DNA from: Petrolisthes cinctipes
Taxonomy: Eukaryota; Arthropoda; Malacostraca; Decapoda; Porcellanidae
Reading direction: 5' to 3'
Length of the DNA stretch: 64,000 bases
Assembly (NCBI GenBank): GCA_033782935.1
Contig: JAWQEG010000261.1
Span: 248,001 to 312,000, forward strand
Under the pieces are notes generated by a model, which was not told the origin of the DNA, searched no databases, and saw only the letters and a program-made list of their open reading frames with translations. This document shows, piece after piece, positions 1 through 11,543 of this stretch (positions are counted from its first letter, which is position 1; every line of letters starts with the position of its first letter). A program made the translations under genes and the position numbers.

Positions 1-807
1 ATATACTGAGCGCTGAGGCGTTGGCTGTTGGGAGGTTTTTCCCTCCCGCAATGCTGCCAAATCAGACCAATACACTTCACTCACTCTCTCATATCAGCTA
101 TTTGCTGATGCTAAATTAATCAAAATTAATACGTATACATTTACTTCACTACTAAGGCCATGTAGATATATGAAAGTATCATTCACTTCTCATATTAACA
201 ATGATAATATATATATGTATCACAACACTGGGCAGAAAATTTTTCCGACGTTGTCAGTGCACAGTGTATTCAGTGCATATGTATTCAGTGTATTCAGGTA
301 TAAGTGTATAAGCTCCACCTGTCAACTGAGGTCACTACCGTCACTTTTCCTCTGGCTGCCACTCAAGATGGAGCAGCACCTCTGCTACTCACTATCATGT
401 TTTACATAGTAGAGAAAGAGAGAACTTATTTATAATGTAAATAAGTACTATTTAGAAGAGAAAGCAAATAGAGGACCTATCATTGCACCATCACGAGCAG
501 TGGTGGTGAGGAATAAAAGTCGAAACAAACGAAAAATTATGTTATATCCTCAGAAAAGTGTCGCATTTATAATACAACATAATGTGTCAACAGAAAAGGA
601 AAGATTTACTTCTACATTTTGTTGTTAACGGCAAGCGATATATATAGGCAACAGATGAGAGAGAGAGAGAGAGAACAGGCGGTGGGTTAGTGAGGGCTGG
701 CTGTCATTTTTAATGAGGATCTAATCCCATAATTGTCCAGACGAGATCTGGCAACGTAACAGTCAGGTAAATCTCGGAAGTGGCCAACGCCTTAGCGCTC
801 AGTATAT
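1..807. mobile_element. Short terminal-inverted-repeat element (MITE-like)
   Basis: The first 25 bases (ATATACTGAGCGCTGAGGCG...) recur inverted at 782-807, with about 24 of 26 positions matching. Weaker similarity continues inward (GCTGCCAAATC against GTTGCCAGATC). The interior encodes nothing convincing; the short open frame at 170-409 has no recognisable domain. The TA-rich edges would fit a Tc1/mariner-type TA target, but the left flank lies outside the window, so the target duplication cannot be checked. Confidence 0.6.
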
Positions 808-845
808 TTCAAATAGACTATAGCTACTCACTACAGTTTTTTATA

Positions 846-926
846 GGTACGTCGACATGTCGGTGATTCGGAGAGAACCATTAATTTTTTTATCACCGAT
901 ATGTCGGTCAATCGGTCCTAAGGGGT
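846..926. repeat. Possible TTAA-bounded transposon end with internal repeats
   Basis: Two imperfect copies of a GACATGTCGGTGATTCGG-like word lie at about 854-873 and 896-915. The segment ends CCTAAGGGGTTAA. Read on the minus strand it begins TTAACCCCTTAGG, which resembles the TTAA-flanked ends of piggyBac-type elements. No matching second end was found, so this is a weak call. Confidence 0.25.
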
Positions 927-1263
927 TAATGTAAAATATGGGCATTGAAGGAGTTCCATTTTCCAGCCGCTTGTTTTGCTCGTGATGAGAGAGAGCGAGA
1001 GAGAGAAAGGAGTCCGGCGACAGTCTCTCATATGGAGATAAATTGCCTCTTCTATCACAGGCCCTTCCAAGAATTTTCCCACGTTATCTGAAAATCTCTT
1101 CAATCCGTGGAGATTCCGGCCATGATTCATATCGAACGGGTTTCTATTCTAACCTACAGGAGTGATGGGTCTAAATAACTAAAGAAAGTCCCTAGAATAC
1201 TGGAGCTCGTGTTTTCGGTTAAAAAAGGTTAATGTTTGCCACTAGCAGAAAATCTTCTATAAA
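927..1263. other. No gene seen
   Basis: Non-coding sequence with a short interrupted (GA)n tract at about 987-1008. A 70-residue open frame on the minus strand has no recognisable features. Confidence 0.5.
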
Positions 1264-1431
1264 ATATATATATGTATGTGTATGTATGTATGTGTATGTA
1301 TGTATGTATGCGTATGTATATATATGTATGCGTATGTATATATATGTATGTGTATGTATGTATGTGTATGTATGTATGTATATGTATGTATATGTATATG
1401 TATGTATATGTATGTATGTATATGTATACTG
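1264..1431. repeat. (TATG)n / (TATGTG)n microsatellite
   Basis: About 165 bp of interrupted TATG, TGTA and TATATATG units. It opens several spurious Tyr/Val/Cys-rich frames on both strands, none of which is a gene. Confidence 0.95.
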
Positions 1432-2350
1432 CAGGACACGACTGAACGAATAACATATGAGAGATTACAATACAAAGCATAATTATATATCGGCAAAAAG
1501 GACACAAACAAAGGAAACTCTAGGTACAATCTGCATAAAAATATCAGAGTTTTCTCCTGGCTTGAAACATAAAATCCCTTTCAAGAATCCTGATTAAACA
1601 TTGCGAATCCATCACCGCACACTCTCTTCTGCTCACTCACTACCATGCCTAGGCTATACCAAATATATCCTCTCACCCGACGTAAGCCCTTAACTCCTCT
1701 TCAAGAAGCCCTCTCACCGCCCTTAAGGGAAACTTTCCTTTTGTTACACCTATAACGTTAGGAGGTCGTTACTACCAAGGGTGTATAGTAGACTAACAAT
1801 ACTAGGCATGGTTTTATTCAGGAAGTAGGACAAAGATGCTGCGTGGACCCAAGTACATATGAGATGCTCCGTTGCTTTGCCTGCCGTGATGCCCGTGGGT
1901 TGCCTGCCGTGTTGCATGAAGGTAGTAGCGTATTTTGAGAGTAGGAGCGTGGCTGCAGTGTCAGGAACATAACTATTGTGTTGCGGGGTGAGAGTGGAGA
2001 TGCAGCGGACGGCGTCTAGGCAGGGCCTCAGGGCGGATAGCAAGGCAGACTAGAAGAGCGGGGGAGAGGAGTGTTGCTTTTGTGGAGGCAGGCCGCTAAG
2101 TGATCGAGTGGAGCGGAATGAGAGGCTAGCTTGCAAGCCTTTGAAATGCAGCAGCAGCAGCAGCAGTGATCGTAGACTCGTGTCAGGTCATGGAGGATGT
2201 ATGGCACAAGGAGTATGGAGACATGGTACTTGGGTCACTACAGACCCTTTAAATATTTACCTCTTTCCTCCAGCTGCCTTCACCTTCCACTCCCATGCTA
2301 ATGCCTCTATACAGTAATTCAACACTGCTTCCTACCTTCACATTTTTCTT
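1432..2350. other. No gene seen; one (CAG)n tract
   Basis: Mixed-composition DNA without a supported gene. A (CAG)6-7 tract lies at 2147-2167. The 97-residue minus-strand frame at 1750-2043 has no domain and I do not call it a gene. Confidence 0.5.
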
Positions 2351-2515
2351 GTTTACCATATATCTTATATTCTCTACTTCACCTTTTTTCCATATATACA
2401 GTAAATATTTTTACCATATTTATTCTATTTTCTGCTTCACCTTTTTCCATATATTATACAGCACATATTTTTACCATATTTCTTCTATTTTCTACTTCAC
2501 CTTTTTTTCTTATAA
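2351..2515. repeat. About 60-bp tandem repeat, 2.6 diverged copies
   Basis: Units starting near 2351, 2411 and 2471 share TTACCATAT...TTCTATTTTCT.CTTCACCTTTTT...CATATA. The third unit is incomplete. The units are AT- and pyrimidine-rich and differ by several substitutions and short indels, so the array is old. Confidence 0.8.
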
Positions 2516-3137
2516 TTTGTAGCCATACATCTGCTATTCTTCACTTTATATAAGCCTATCTTCCTCGTTCCATCTGTTGCCGTTGGCGTCCTATGCTATT
2601 TGATTTAGTGTACCCCTCATCTTCTGTTTCCTATTTGTCCACTCAGCATCTTACACTTCACAGTACTGTACTTCCCCCACCCAGCCCCAACCCCCAGTCT
2701 TTCTAGTCACTTCCACTCGATTTTCCTTTCTCGTTTTCCCTCTTCACAGCCTCCTCATATTTCTCCAATTCTTCCTGATTAGATTTTGTTCACTCTTTTA
2801 AGATTATTATAATTTGAAAGAATAAACATAAATTTGCCATGCTTTCTTATTGACTTTTATAAACCACAAATTTCCTTCCATGTGTCTCTTTTGGGTTTAA
2901 AGGCAAAGTGGACGTTCATATGTTCATATCATTAGTAGATTATTGCTGAGTGGAATGGTTAGTGCGCTAAACTCCAGGCAATTACAGGTAACAATTGTTA
3001 ACCATGGATAACTGACGGAGTAGTTAATTAAGGTTAGATTACAGCTGCATGGAAAAGTTCATATACATTTTTGCCAGGTTAAAATATACACTAGCTCAAC
3101 ACTTATTTACATACTTTATACAAACAACTCAAGAGAG
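2516..3137. other. No gene seen
   Basis: AT-rich DNA. A segment near 2952-2985 (GCTGAGTGGAATGGTTAGTGC) loosely resembles a tRNA A-box region, but I found no partner B-box downstream. No feature is supported. Confidence 0.45.
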
Positions 3138-3790
3138 GCTCAGACAAAAAGACTAAAGAATGACAGTGAACTACACAACAAAATTATAATAATAAAAAAA
3201 CGAAACAGGCGAACAAAAAATGGGCCCCATTGAACTTCTAGTCGATGGTGGGGTCTTGAATTAATCTCTACTTTGCTACATCTCACCACATCATCAAGGA
3301 GCTCGGTAGGTTCTCTGTTGTGTATAGTATAGTCTCTGGCAATAAATTAATCTCTTGGGTAGCCAAGTCTTTGTTTTGCAATGTTCTGCTGTGTATAGGG
3401 TAAGTTATCTGTGAATAGACCAAATATCTGCATGACATTAAGCAATGAATCTTTAACTCTCGAATCCAGCTTTATTCTGCTTCTTGTTGTTTCATTGTGG
3501 ATATAGTCATTGTGAATTGTTATACAAACAGCAGCTCTGGTGTTGTGGGCAATTTGAGATCAGAGATTGAAAAACAGAGCCCATCTGCTGAGAGCTGAAT
3601 AAATACTTTCTGTCTAAAAGAAGTTGTTTTTTCTCAGCATGTTGCTCTTTACGTTATTGTGAATTTCCACTACAAGCTGGAGAGGTCTTTGTGATGGCGT
3701 TGTTGCCACCCCCTTTCTTGCCAATACAGCCAAGCTATTCTTGACTCTGGTCGATCTTTAACCACTCTTGATTTGTCCCTCCTTTCCTTC
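3138..3790 (-). pseudogene. Unidentified decayed coding relic
   Basis: One minus-strand frame reads through about 200 codons with only about four stops, which is clearly fewer than expected by chance in DNA this AT-rich. The best-preserved stretch contains HNDYIHNETTRSRIKL, then NVMQIFGLFTDNLPYTQQN, then DYTIHNREPTELLDD. The translation has ordinary protein composition rather than low complexity. I do not recognise the family. It could be an old transposon protein or a pseudogene. Nothing around it shows terminal repeats or a poly(A) tail that would classify it. The frame can be followed to about 3138, but the last 20 codons are hydrophobic T-rich sequence and may not belong. Confidence 0.35.
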
Positions 3791-4481
3791 TTTTCCCTTC
3801 GTGTTTGCTGTCCCTCCTCTCCATCTCCCTTATGACTACAAGGTGTTCTTGACCTATCATAATTATATTCCACAACCTGTACAATATATACTGTTACGAG
3901 AGGGGAGCTGAGAGAATGACTATCTGACTATCAGGAATAAACACTATTATTTAATGTTAATTAATAGCTTGGTCTCAAAAAATCACCTTATTTTGTTTAT
4001 TTAGTTTTATTATTTGCATCTTCTTTTTACTATTCTCACTTTCCTTCACTTGTCCCTCTGTCATGTATTTAACTTCTTCGTCAACCTATTTCACTCCTTC
4101 ATCCTCTATAACCCTTTCTCTCTCTTTTCCACTTTGCCCTATCTCCTTCCATCCTATACTCTTACCTGCACATTCTTCTTATTCTTCTCCCCTTCCACTA
4201 TCTCATTTTTTTTCTCCTCTATATATACCTTTCCACTTTCGGCAAATGTATTTGTTTATTCTCTATCTCCCTCTACCTCTTATTCTCTCTCACTTCCTTA
4301 ATTTCCTACTCTTTTCCATCATTCTAATATTTCTCCTTTGTTTTGTTCAATTATCTTTTTTCCTCTCCTTTCTCTATTCGTATTCCTTACTCTATCCCTC
4401 TCCTCTCTGATCTTCTCTTCTTATGTAACGAGTATATGATTCTCTGTCTCTCTCTCCTTTTTCCGTTTTTCTCACATTCAC
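3791..4481. other. Pyrimidine-rich low-complexity DNA
   Basis: From about 4014 the plus strand is dominated by CT-rich runs (TCTCTTTTCC, CTCCTTTCTC). These create Ser/Phe/Leu-rich open frames at 4014-4410 in several phases, and all of them look like composition artefacts. 3791-4013 holds nothing recognisable. Confidence 0.6.
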
Positions 4482-4681
4482 ACCTGCCTGCTGTTACTGC
4501 ACACCTGCCTGCTGCTGCTCCTCACCTTCCTGCTGCTATACTCTACGGCCTACCAGGCGCCCACTGCTACCTGCCTGCTGCTTACCAGGCCTCCGCTACC
4601 AATGCCGCTACCTGCCCATCACTACTACCTGCCTCCTGCAGTGCTCATACCTGCTCACCGTAGCGCCTACCTGCAGCCACC
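4482..4681. repeat. CTGCCTGCTGC-rich imperfect repeat
   Basis: About 200 bp in which ACCTGCCTGCTGC-like words recur every 12-30 bases. Open frames through it are rich in Leu-Pro-Ala-Ala or Cys and look repeat-derived. It abuts the 1-kb LTR-like repeat that starts at 4682. Confidence 0.5.
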
Positions 4682-5686
4682 GTACAGCTCCGGACAGATC
4701 AATGGTCCACACCCCATCCATCAGCGACTTGGTTTGGGCCTGGTCGGATCTGGTAACAGTTGCAGGTGGAGGGAGGGGGGGATGTTAGTGAGAGAGGAGG
4801 AGAGAAATGTGGGCGGAGCTATATAGGAGGGTAACGAATGATCAGGTAGAGAGACGTGTGTCAGGAGGAATGAATGAAGCATACACTGTGAACGGTATCG
4901 AATCACCAACAGTTTAAAGCAGGGTTCTTCAATCTTTTACAGTCGTGACCCAGTTTTTACTATGACATCATTCTCGCGACCCATACAGAAAGATCTTTTA
5001 CAAATTATCAGAATTATCAACCTAAGAAAATACAAGGCCAGACGCTGAAACATAATATTTATGATTAAAAGGCATTCTAACCAGAATTATAAACACTGCC
5101 TCACCTACCCCTCCCTCTCTCTCTCACACACTCATTCAAGAAGACTAATATTTGTGCAATGATTTTGTTTTATTTATAATTAAATATATGAATATTCGAT
5201 TATAAAAATATGTTAGGTGGATTCATGTATGAACTTCATATTTATTTCATTGTCACGAATATTATTGTTCTATTTTATTCATGTATTTATTTTTGTGAGC
5301 CTGCGACGCAGTTTGGAGGGATTCGGGACCCGTAATTTGAAAAACCCTGGTTTAAAGAAGTGCATACTGCATTAACGTAAGTGGATATAGAAGAGAAGAA
5401 ATGTGATAATTTGAGGCGAGGGTGAGGGGGAAGAGGGTAAGGAAAATGAAGGTGATTAGTTGAAAAGTAATAACAAACAAATATAATTAGAATATCTGTT
5501 ACATATATCCTTTAAATAAAGGCACTGTCTTTTGTTCACCATCGTAGTGGGATAGACTACTGAATATATATTATCCTTTGGATATTAGACAGCTATCCCT
5601 GTATTCCTTTTATCCCTCGTGCTTACCCCGTAGGGGAGTATTGCCTGTAATGATGTGGGCAATACTTTAAGGGTTTTGGCGCCCCT
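4682..5686 (+). mobile_element. 1-kb LTR-like interspersed repeat, copy A
   Basis: This segment recurs inverted at 36842-37851, from GTACAGCTCCGGACAG to TTTTGGCGCCCCT. Copy A contains a purine run (4764-4782) followed directly by TGTTAGTGAG at 4783, a TATA-like CTATATAGG at 4819, and AATAAA at 5515-5520. It ends in TGGCGCCCC, which looks like a retroviral-type primer-binding site. The order polypurine tract, LTR, primer site is what a junction between the ends of an LTR retrotransposon would look like. No target duplication is visible and no coding domain remains, so the LTR reading is inference. A hAT MITE is nested at 4920-5349. The segment is fused at 5686/5687 to a 5'-truncated non-LTR element. 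Confidence 0.7.
4920..5349. mobile_element. hAT-type MITE nested in the LTR-like repeat, copy A
   Basis: The ends read CAGGGTTCTTCAATC (left) and, inverted, CAGGGTTTTTCAAATTACGG (right). The 430-bp element is flanked by a perfect 8-bp direct repeat GTTTAAAG (4912-4919 and 5350-5357). An 8-bp target duplication and CAGGG termini are hallmarks of hAT non-autonomous elements. There is no coding capacity. The inverted copy at 37177-37616 has the same target duplication, so the MITE was inserted before the host repeat spread. Confidence 0.88.
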
Positions 5687-8600
5687 CTCAGGTTATGTGC
5701 CATACGTTCATCTGGTAAGGAATGGTCTCCTGACTTACATACATAGCTCCTTGCCACATCGCCTTCTCCGTACCTCCACTGATCCTGACATGACCTTTCA
5801 GCTATTTGAGGTTCTACCTGGGAATGGAGTACTCCAACTATGTAATGTCTATTCTGCCCCAGCTAGACTCACTCTTGAGGCTCTTCCTTCTCCAACAGTG
5901 CGTGGTATGGTGTATATGGGAGATATTAATGCTCGGCATTCTGATTTGGGTGATGGTACTGGCTCTATTAATCGTAATGGTGTTCGTCTCCTTTCATACA
6001 TCTGCAAGCATCATCTGACACACTGGGACACTGGTGGTGCCACTCATTGCCGGGGAGGTACTCTGGATTACATCCTCTCGTCTGGCCTGATAGCATCTCA
6101 GGTCCAGTGCTTCTCCGTGCCAGACTTATTCTCTGATCACATTGCTCTTCGGTTTCATTATTCTCTAACTGCTGGGTCAGGTGCTTCAGCCACTCGTTTG
6201 CGTATTGCTGTGCCCCCTAAATATTGCCCGACTTACATCTTATTTATGGCCCATGTATTCCCTACATTTGACATATCATCAGCTGAACAGTTGTACTCTG
6301 ATCTTGTATCTGCTACTCATGACTTTTATAGGCTATACATCTCCCGGCCACACCTCCAGCATCGCCATACTGCCCACTCCTGGACGCTGGATGCACGTAT
6401 ACAGGAGGCAAAGGAGGAGGCTGAACGTGATGGCCTATTGTTTCAAGAGAACCCAACCCCTGACCTACTCCATCGTTACCAGATGTCTAGGGACGCTTTA
6501 GTTGCCCTGCAGGATTGTGCTCACACTGAGTCTTGACAGCGGTTCACGGACAGCATCAACCAGCAAACAAGTGTGGCTTCTATGTGGCACCTCATCCGTC
6601 GGGTTGTTAAAAAGACACCGGCCACTGCTCGTCATCACCATCCTGCCGACTATGCCAAACAACTTGTCGATGCCTGGTCAGAACAATCTACCCCAGCTAG
6701 TCTACCCATCCACATACAAGATGCACTCGCTTCCCGTGCTGCTGTCCATCGGCTACGTCTAATGTCTGCTCTGTTACAAGATGATGACGATGATGCAGAG
6801 GAGATAACTGAGGAGGAGTTGCGCCGTGCTCTCATTCGGGGTAGAGCTTCTTCCCCTGGTGATGATGGTATTACTTATGCTGTGCTGTGCCTACTTCAAC
6901 AAGTTCCGGGGAACCCTCTACTTCGACTGTACAATCTTTGTCTTCGTGACGGTTGTGTACCACGAGCCTGGACCAGCAGCACAATAATGCCCATCCCTAA
7001 GCCCGGCACTGCGAAGTTCAGGCCTATTTCCCTTACTTCCTGTTTCTGTAAGGTTATGGAGAGAATCTTACTCAATCGTCTCATGTACAGACTGCAGGAT
7101 CGCCTCTTTCCATGGCTGTTTGGTTTCCTTCCCCAGCGGAGCACACATCACTGCCTAATCGACCTGTACTCTCGCCTTTCCAGGGACAGTGTGGTGGCCT
7201 TCATTGACCTTCGAAGTGCCTTCGATGTTGCTAATAGAGACGTCATTTTGGATCAACTGGTTGACTTTGGGATAAAGGGTAATCTACTACGGTGGATTCG
7301 GGGCTACCTGAGTAACAGGACCTCCTGTGTGTTTTTCAGTGGTGCACTCAGTCCTTTGCGCAGTTTTCATCTTGGTACGCCTTAAGGTGGTGTTCTAAGC
7401 CCATTGTTATTTAATATTCTGATGCATCGGTTGCTCACTTCTCTCCCTGATATTCCTGGAACTACAATTACGTGCTATGCTGATGATATCTGTGTTCATT
7501 CTACCTCACCAAGGGATCTCCAGCGGTTTCTTGACTCCTTCTCTGTGGCCTCCTCTCACTGTGGCATTATTGTCTCCCCAGATAAGAGCAGAATATTCAC
7601 CTGCCGCCTTCCTCAAGCTCAGCCAGTGTTCACCATTGGAGGGACTGTCATTCCCATGTGTTCCCAGTACTGCTACCTGGGTGCGCCAGTCAATATTTGG
7701 CCGATTGTCCCTGCCAGACCTCAAGACCATCCCATTGTCCAGGACTTATTGGGTCGTCTCCAGCGCCGACTTACACCACTTCAATGGCTATCTAACAACT
7801 CCTCGGGCATCTCCATCCCAGTAGCCAGGACCATCTATATTGCTTTTATCCGTTCAGTTGTTGATTACCTTTCCCCTGCTCTGATTCAACTTCCTAGGGC
7901 TACTCTGGGAACTTTAGAAAAATTTCAAAATAGAGCAATGAGAATTATTCTTGGCTGTCCAATGTCGACCAGGATAGTGAACATGCAGCGTGAGTTGCGT
8001 CTTCCCCCATTAGTGGAGAGAATTTATTGTAATGTTACTTGCTTCACTGTCAAGTGCCTCCATTTCCCACATCTTTCACCCCATTACTCTCAGTTAGTCA
8101 GGACTTCTCTTAGACCAAACTACCCTGTCCCTCCCATACTGCCTGCTGGACGTACTCTTATAAGGTCTGTTTCCTCTGTGCTCCGTGGTCTTAATATAGA
8201 TATAATGGTTGCAGACGTCCCCCCAGGGCCCCCCCCATGGATGCTACCAACACCTGATGTGAGCTTTACACCTACTTCCAAGTCGGAGCTGCCTTCTCTA
8301 CAGCAGCAGTTGGCTCTGGAACACATAGAAACAGTGACTTCCTCCATCACAGATCCATACTGCCTCTACACTGATGGCTCATTGCAGGTGGATGGTGCAG
8401 CAGGTTGTGCTGTTTTCTCGCCTGACCTGGAGTCACCTCCAGAGGGCTGGGTTGGCCGTCGTCTCTGTAACCACTCTAGCTCAACATTGTGTGAACTGTA
8501 TGCCATTCTGGATGCTGTTAGTGTTGTTTGTCAATGTGGAGTGAATGCTGCCATTTTTTGTGACTCCAAACCTGCCCTTCATTCCCTCTCTAGTGTTCAG

Positions 8601-9206
8601 CCCACACACTCTACTGTTATTCAGCAGATTTTATCGTTTTTGGCCTTATTGCGTCACCGTAACTTGACTGTCAAATTTTTATGGGTGCCATCCCATGTAG
8701 GTTTACGTCACAATGGTACAGTTGACAGACTCGCAAAGGAAGCCTGCCATCTGCCTCCTCGTGGTGCTGGACGTCCTCTCTCCCTGACATGTTACCTCTC
8801 TAAAGTCCGCTCCGCCGCTCTCCTCCCTGTACGGCGACGCAGGGATGCAGAGAGGCCCTTCAGCATCTCCATCACACATTACGAGTCTGTCTGCCATCAC
8901 AAATATTCCTACCGTCGTCGAGGCCTCATGGTTCGGAGGCACAATGTAGTCTCTGCTTGTTTGAGGCTTGGCTACCGGCCACCGTGGCAGGTTGCTGGGA
9001 TGCAGGGTGAGCCTCCCTTCACTGAGTGTCGCTTGTGTCGAGCGCCTCGTGCTAACACTATAGAGCACAATTGCCTAGCCTGCCCCACTGTTCGACACTT
9101 GCTGCCCCAGGGCCTGCCACTTGATGTGGTTTGTCGACACCTGCTGAACCATCAGGTTCTGGAGGAACTTTTGGTGCGCCACCCTCGTTTTGGTGGATTT
9201 AAGTAG
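5655..9206 (+). pseudogene. Endonuclease-reverse transcriptase-RNase H polyprotein of copy 1, two in-frame stops
   Basis: This one frame of 1,184 codons is broken only by TGA (6534-6536) and TAA (7383-7385); there are no frameshifts. The first 11 residues come from the fused LTR-like repeat. In order it holds the C-terminal part of an AP-type endonuclease (GDINARH near residue 89, SDH near 160) and the RT fingers and palm (PGDDGITYAV, FRPISLTSC, AFIDLRSAFDVAN). The RT active site YADD is at about 7476-7487. RNase H follows (LYTDGS, CELYAI, FCDSKPAL, HNGTVDRLAKEA), and a CRLC...H...C knuckle lies at about 9031-9075. The TAA replaces a CAA glutamine codon still present in copy 2 (55436-55438). 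The element cannot make a full protein now, but its decay is very limited, so insertion was probably recent. Confidence 0.88.
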
Positions 9207-9407
9207 GTCATGATATAAATATTTGTCTGTATGCTTGTGCTTCATTCTGTTATGTTTTCGTGATGTGAGTGTGTGTGCGCATGTGTGTGTGCTTGTGTGT
9301 GTATGTGGTCATTGGGTTCTCGTGAGTCCCGCTTACCCTTGTGTACTGTTGTCTGCCTATTGACTGACGCTACGGCACAATGAATTAAAAAAAAAAAAAA
9401 AAAAAAA
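5687..9407 (+). mobile_element. I-like non-LTR retrotransposon, 5'-truncated, copy 1
   Basis: The element runs from the middle of the endonuclease domain at the junction with the LTR-like repeat to a 21-base poly(A) tail at 9387-9407. It has a single ORF (EN, RT, RNase H, CCHC) and a 3' untranslated region of about 180 bp. A second copy, truncated further, lies at 54798-57330. The RNase H plus C-terminal zinc knuckle point to the I superfamily (I/Nimb-like); the exact clade is not settled. The flank just after the tail is a (TC)n-rich region, and no target duplication could be assigned because the 5' junction is with another repeat. Confidence 0.9.
9387..9407 (+). other. Poly(A) tail of non-LTR copy 1
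   Basis: 21 consecutive adenines follow the 3' untranslated region directly and mark the 3' end of the retrotransposon insertion. Confidence 0.9.
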
Positions 9408-9494
9408 GTGTAATCGCTTGTCCTGTGTTACAGCCCCCCTCCCTTCTTATTATCCATCCCTCCCTCTTCTCTCTTTCTCCTTAACTTCCTCTGT

Positions 9495-9498
<4 letters not shown>

Positions 9499-9578
<80 letters not shown>
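9499..9578. repeat. (TC)n microsatellite
   Basis: About 40 uninterrupted TC units within a longer pyrimidine-rich stretch (9420-9600). Confidence 0.97.
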
Positions 9579-9580
<2 letters not shown>

Positions 9581-11515
9581 CCCAAAAAACTTTCGAACAT
9601 TTTCTCGGAACCTGACTGCACACTTTGAACCATCAGAGAGTTAGTTAAGAGGAGGAAGGGGTATTTCTTTCTCCAAACTATGCCAGAAAACAGACGAACT
9701 TCTGTGTTACTTTTGGAAATCTGTTTCGTGGTTATAGTAGTCTGGAGGAAACAGAAGCCCTCCAATTCATCCACAAGAGAGTATCTCCTTAAGAGTCGAA
9801 CGAACCAGCCTAAGTTTTCTTCGAGCAGTTTGGTTCAGGTGTCTTCAGAGCTCTCCCTCCCTCTCCCCCTTCCTACTTCACTCCTTCCTTTCCTCCCTCT
9901 CCCCCTTCCTACTTCTCTCCTCCTCTCCTTCCCTCCCTCCCTCCCTTCTTCCACGAGGCGAATTTCACATATGTGCGGATGGAAATGGCGGGAACAGAGG
10001 TGATGAGGGAGGACCGGTCTGAGGGGTGGCTCAGTTTACTATCAGCAGTGTGAGTGAATAGAAGACTTAGTGTTAAAGGAAAGTGATCGTTCATTTGCAG
10101 TTTGGTTTACTTTGCTTTATACGTGTTCAGGGTGTCCGAAATTATCAGTACACTTGTTTGTCATTAATAGTCGATTAGTGTCAAAATTGCAGTTTTTTCC
10201 TGCTATATAGAAAACTATAAGTTTTTCTGTGCAAAAGATTTTGTTTTTACATTCTTGGGTATAGTCGAGCTGATGGGATGGAGACATTAGCTCACTCATC
10301 ATGGGGTCGTTTCTACCTGACGAGAGAGAGAAGAGAGGTTGTGACGGGCTGGTGGAGTGTTGCCACTTCTGATAAAGAACTATAGCACCATCCACTGAAG
10401 GTTTCATTCGAAGCATTCACTGGTGAGAGGGAGAGACGGGAAGGAGGAATGATGGTGGTTGGGGATGACTGTATGAGTGACGTGAGTGAAGATATGGCAG
10501 GATGAATTTAATTAGTTGTCTATACGAGTTACACAGACATATAGATATGTAAGGACTGATTAATATTTTCGAGTTGGAAATATAACTGATATCATTTCGA
10601 CACACTAAACTCACCATTGTGAATTGTGTGATAGTTGGCTTTCAATTTTCTAGTAATATATAATTGTTATCCATCGCAACATAACATTCATCAATAATAA
10701 CAACCAAATGATTAAGTCAAAGGAGACAAACGTGTTCTCTTTGTCGGGATAATAATATTACTGTTCTGGACCACAAAATGCAATGGACGAGCCATTTGCT
10801 AGATTGCCAACATTAATAATTAAGTCTTGCGAGTGAAAATCAGACGTAAGCCGCATCTAATTTATATAGACTAAGAATATTGGTAGACAGTAATATTTTA
10901 TCGAAATGGAACTGAAATTTGTATTAGTGTATATTGTATTTTACTTTAGCGTTGTCACTATTAAGAGTTTTATAATATAAATATTGTGACATACAAGGAT
11001 CAGTTATATCACCATAAAGTAAGTATTAAACCTAATAGCAAGATGGTAGTCTTCCGTTGGATTAATCCTTTGTATTACTGTTTGCACTAAAATACTCATT
11101 ATAAAATTGTCGGCCTCGCTTCAACAGCAAAAAAACCCAAGCAGTGAGCAACACTCTGCAATCAACAACAATATTATAATTTATTGTTTTTAGTTACTTG
11201 ACGGTAGTCATTATTTTTACGAATAAATACACACAGTATCTAGAACACTGTTGGACATGTAATAACTTTTTGAGCCTCACTAACTTTGCCATGAAGGCTG
11301 ACACCTCAAAGGTTGTCACCACTGATCATCATATGCTTCACAAATAGTAACTATCTTTATTCTACTCTGCCTACGTGTTAATGATTTCCTTGTTATGGCC
11401 AAAAAAATTCTTTTGATCCGATAATACACTATATGTAACGTAGAACAAGTTTTTTGTTCCCGTGTGTTAAGTTGGTATACCTGCGAAAGCTACAAGGTGT
11501 GGGATCAAGCTCCTT
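9579..11515. other. No gene seen
   Basis: There is CT-rich low complexity at 9850-9955 and AT-rich single-copy-looking DNA after that. The open frames of 60-107 codons here show no domain, no codon bias and no neighbours that would support them. Confidence 0.5.
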
Positions 11516-11543
11516 TGGTGTGTGTGTGTGTGTGTGTGTGTGT
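11516..11543. repeat. (TG)n microsatellite, possible SINE-like surroundings
   Basis: About 13 TG units. On the minus strand the sequence next to it, GGGTTCGAGTCATGTG (about 11560-11576), resembles a tRNA B-box. GTGGAACGGAGTG lies about 60 bases upstream on that strand, as an A-box might. A tRNA-derived SINE is possible but unproven. Confidence 0.6.

Noticed and set aside
1229..1529. Overlapping Tyr/Ile/His-rich and Val/Cys/Met-rich open frames on both strands
   Set aside because: They are translations of the (TATG)n microsatellite and have no protein-like composition.
2936..2990. tRNA or tRNA-derived SINE
   Set aside because: An A-box-like stretch is present but no B-box or cloverleaf could be found.
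4014..4410. 95- and 115-codon Ser/Phe/Leu-rich frames
   Set aside because: Pyrimidine-rich low-complexity DNA gives open frames in several phases; no domain or start context supports them.
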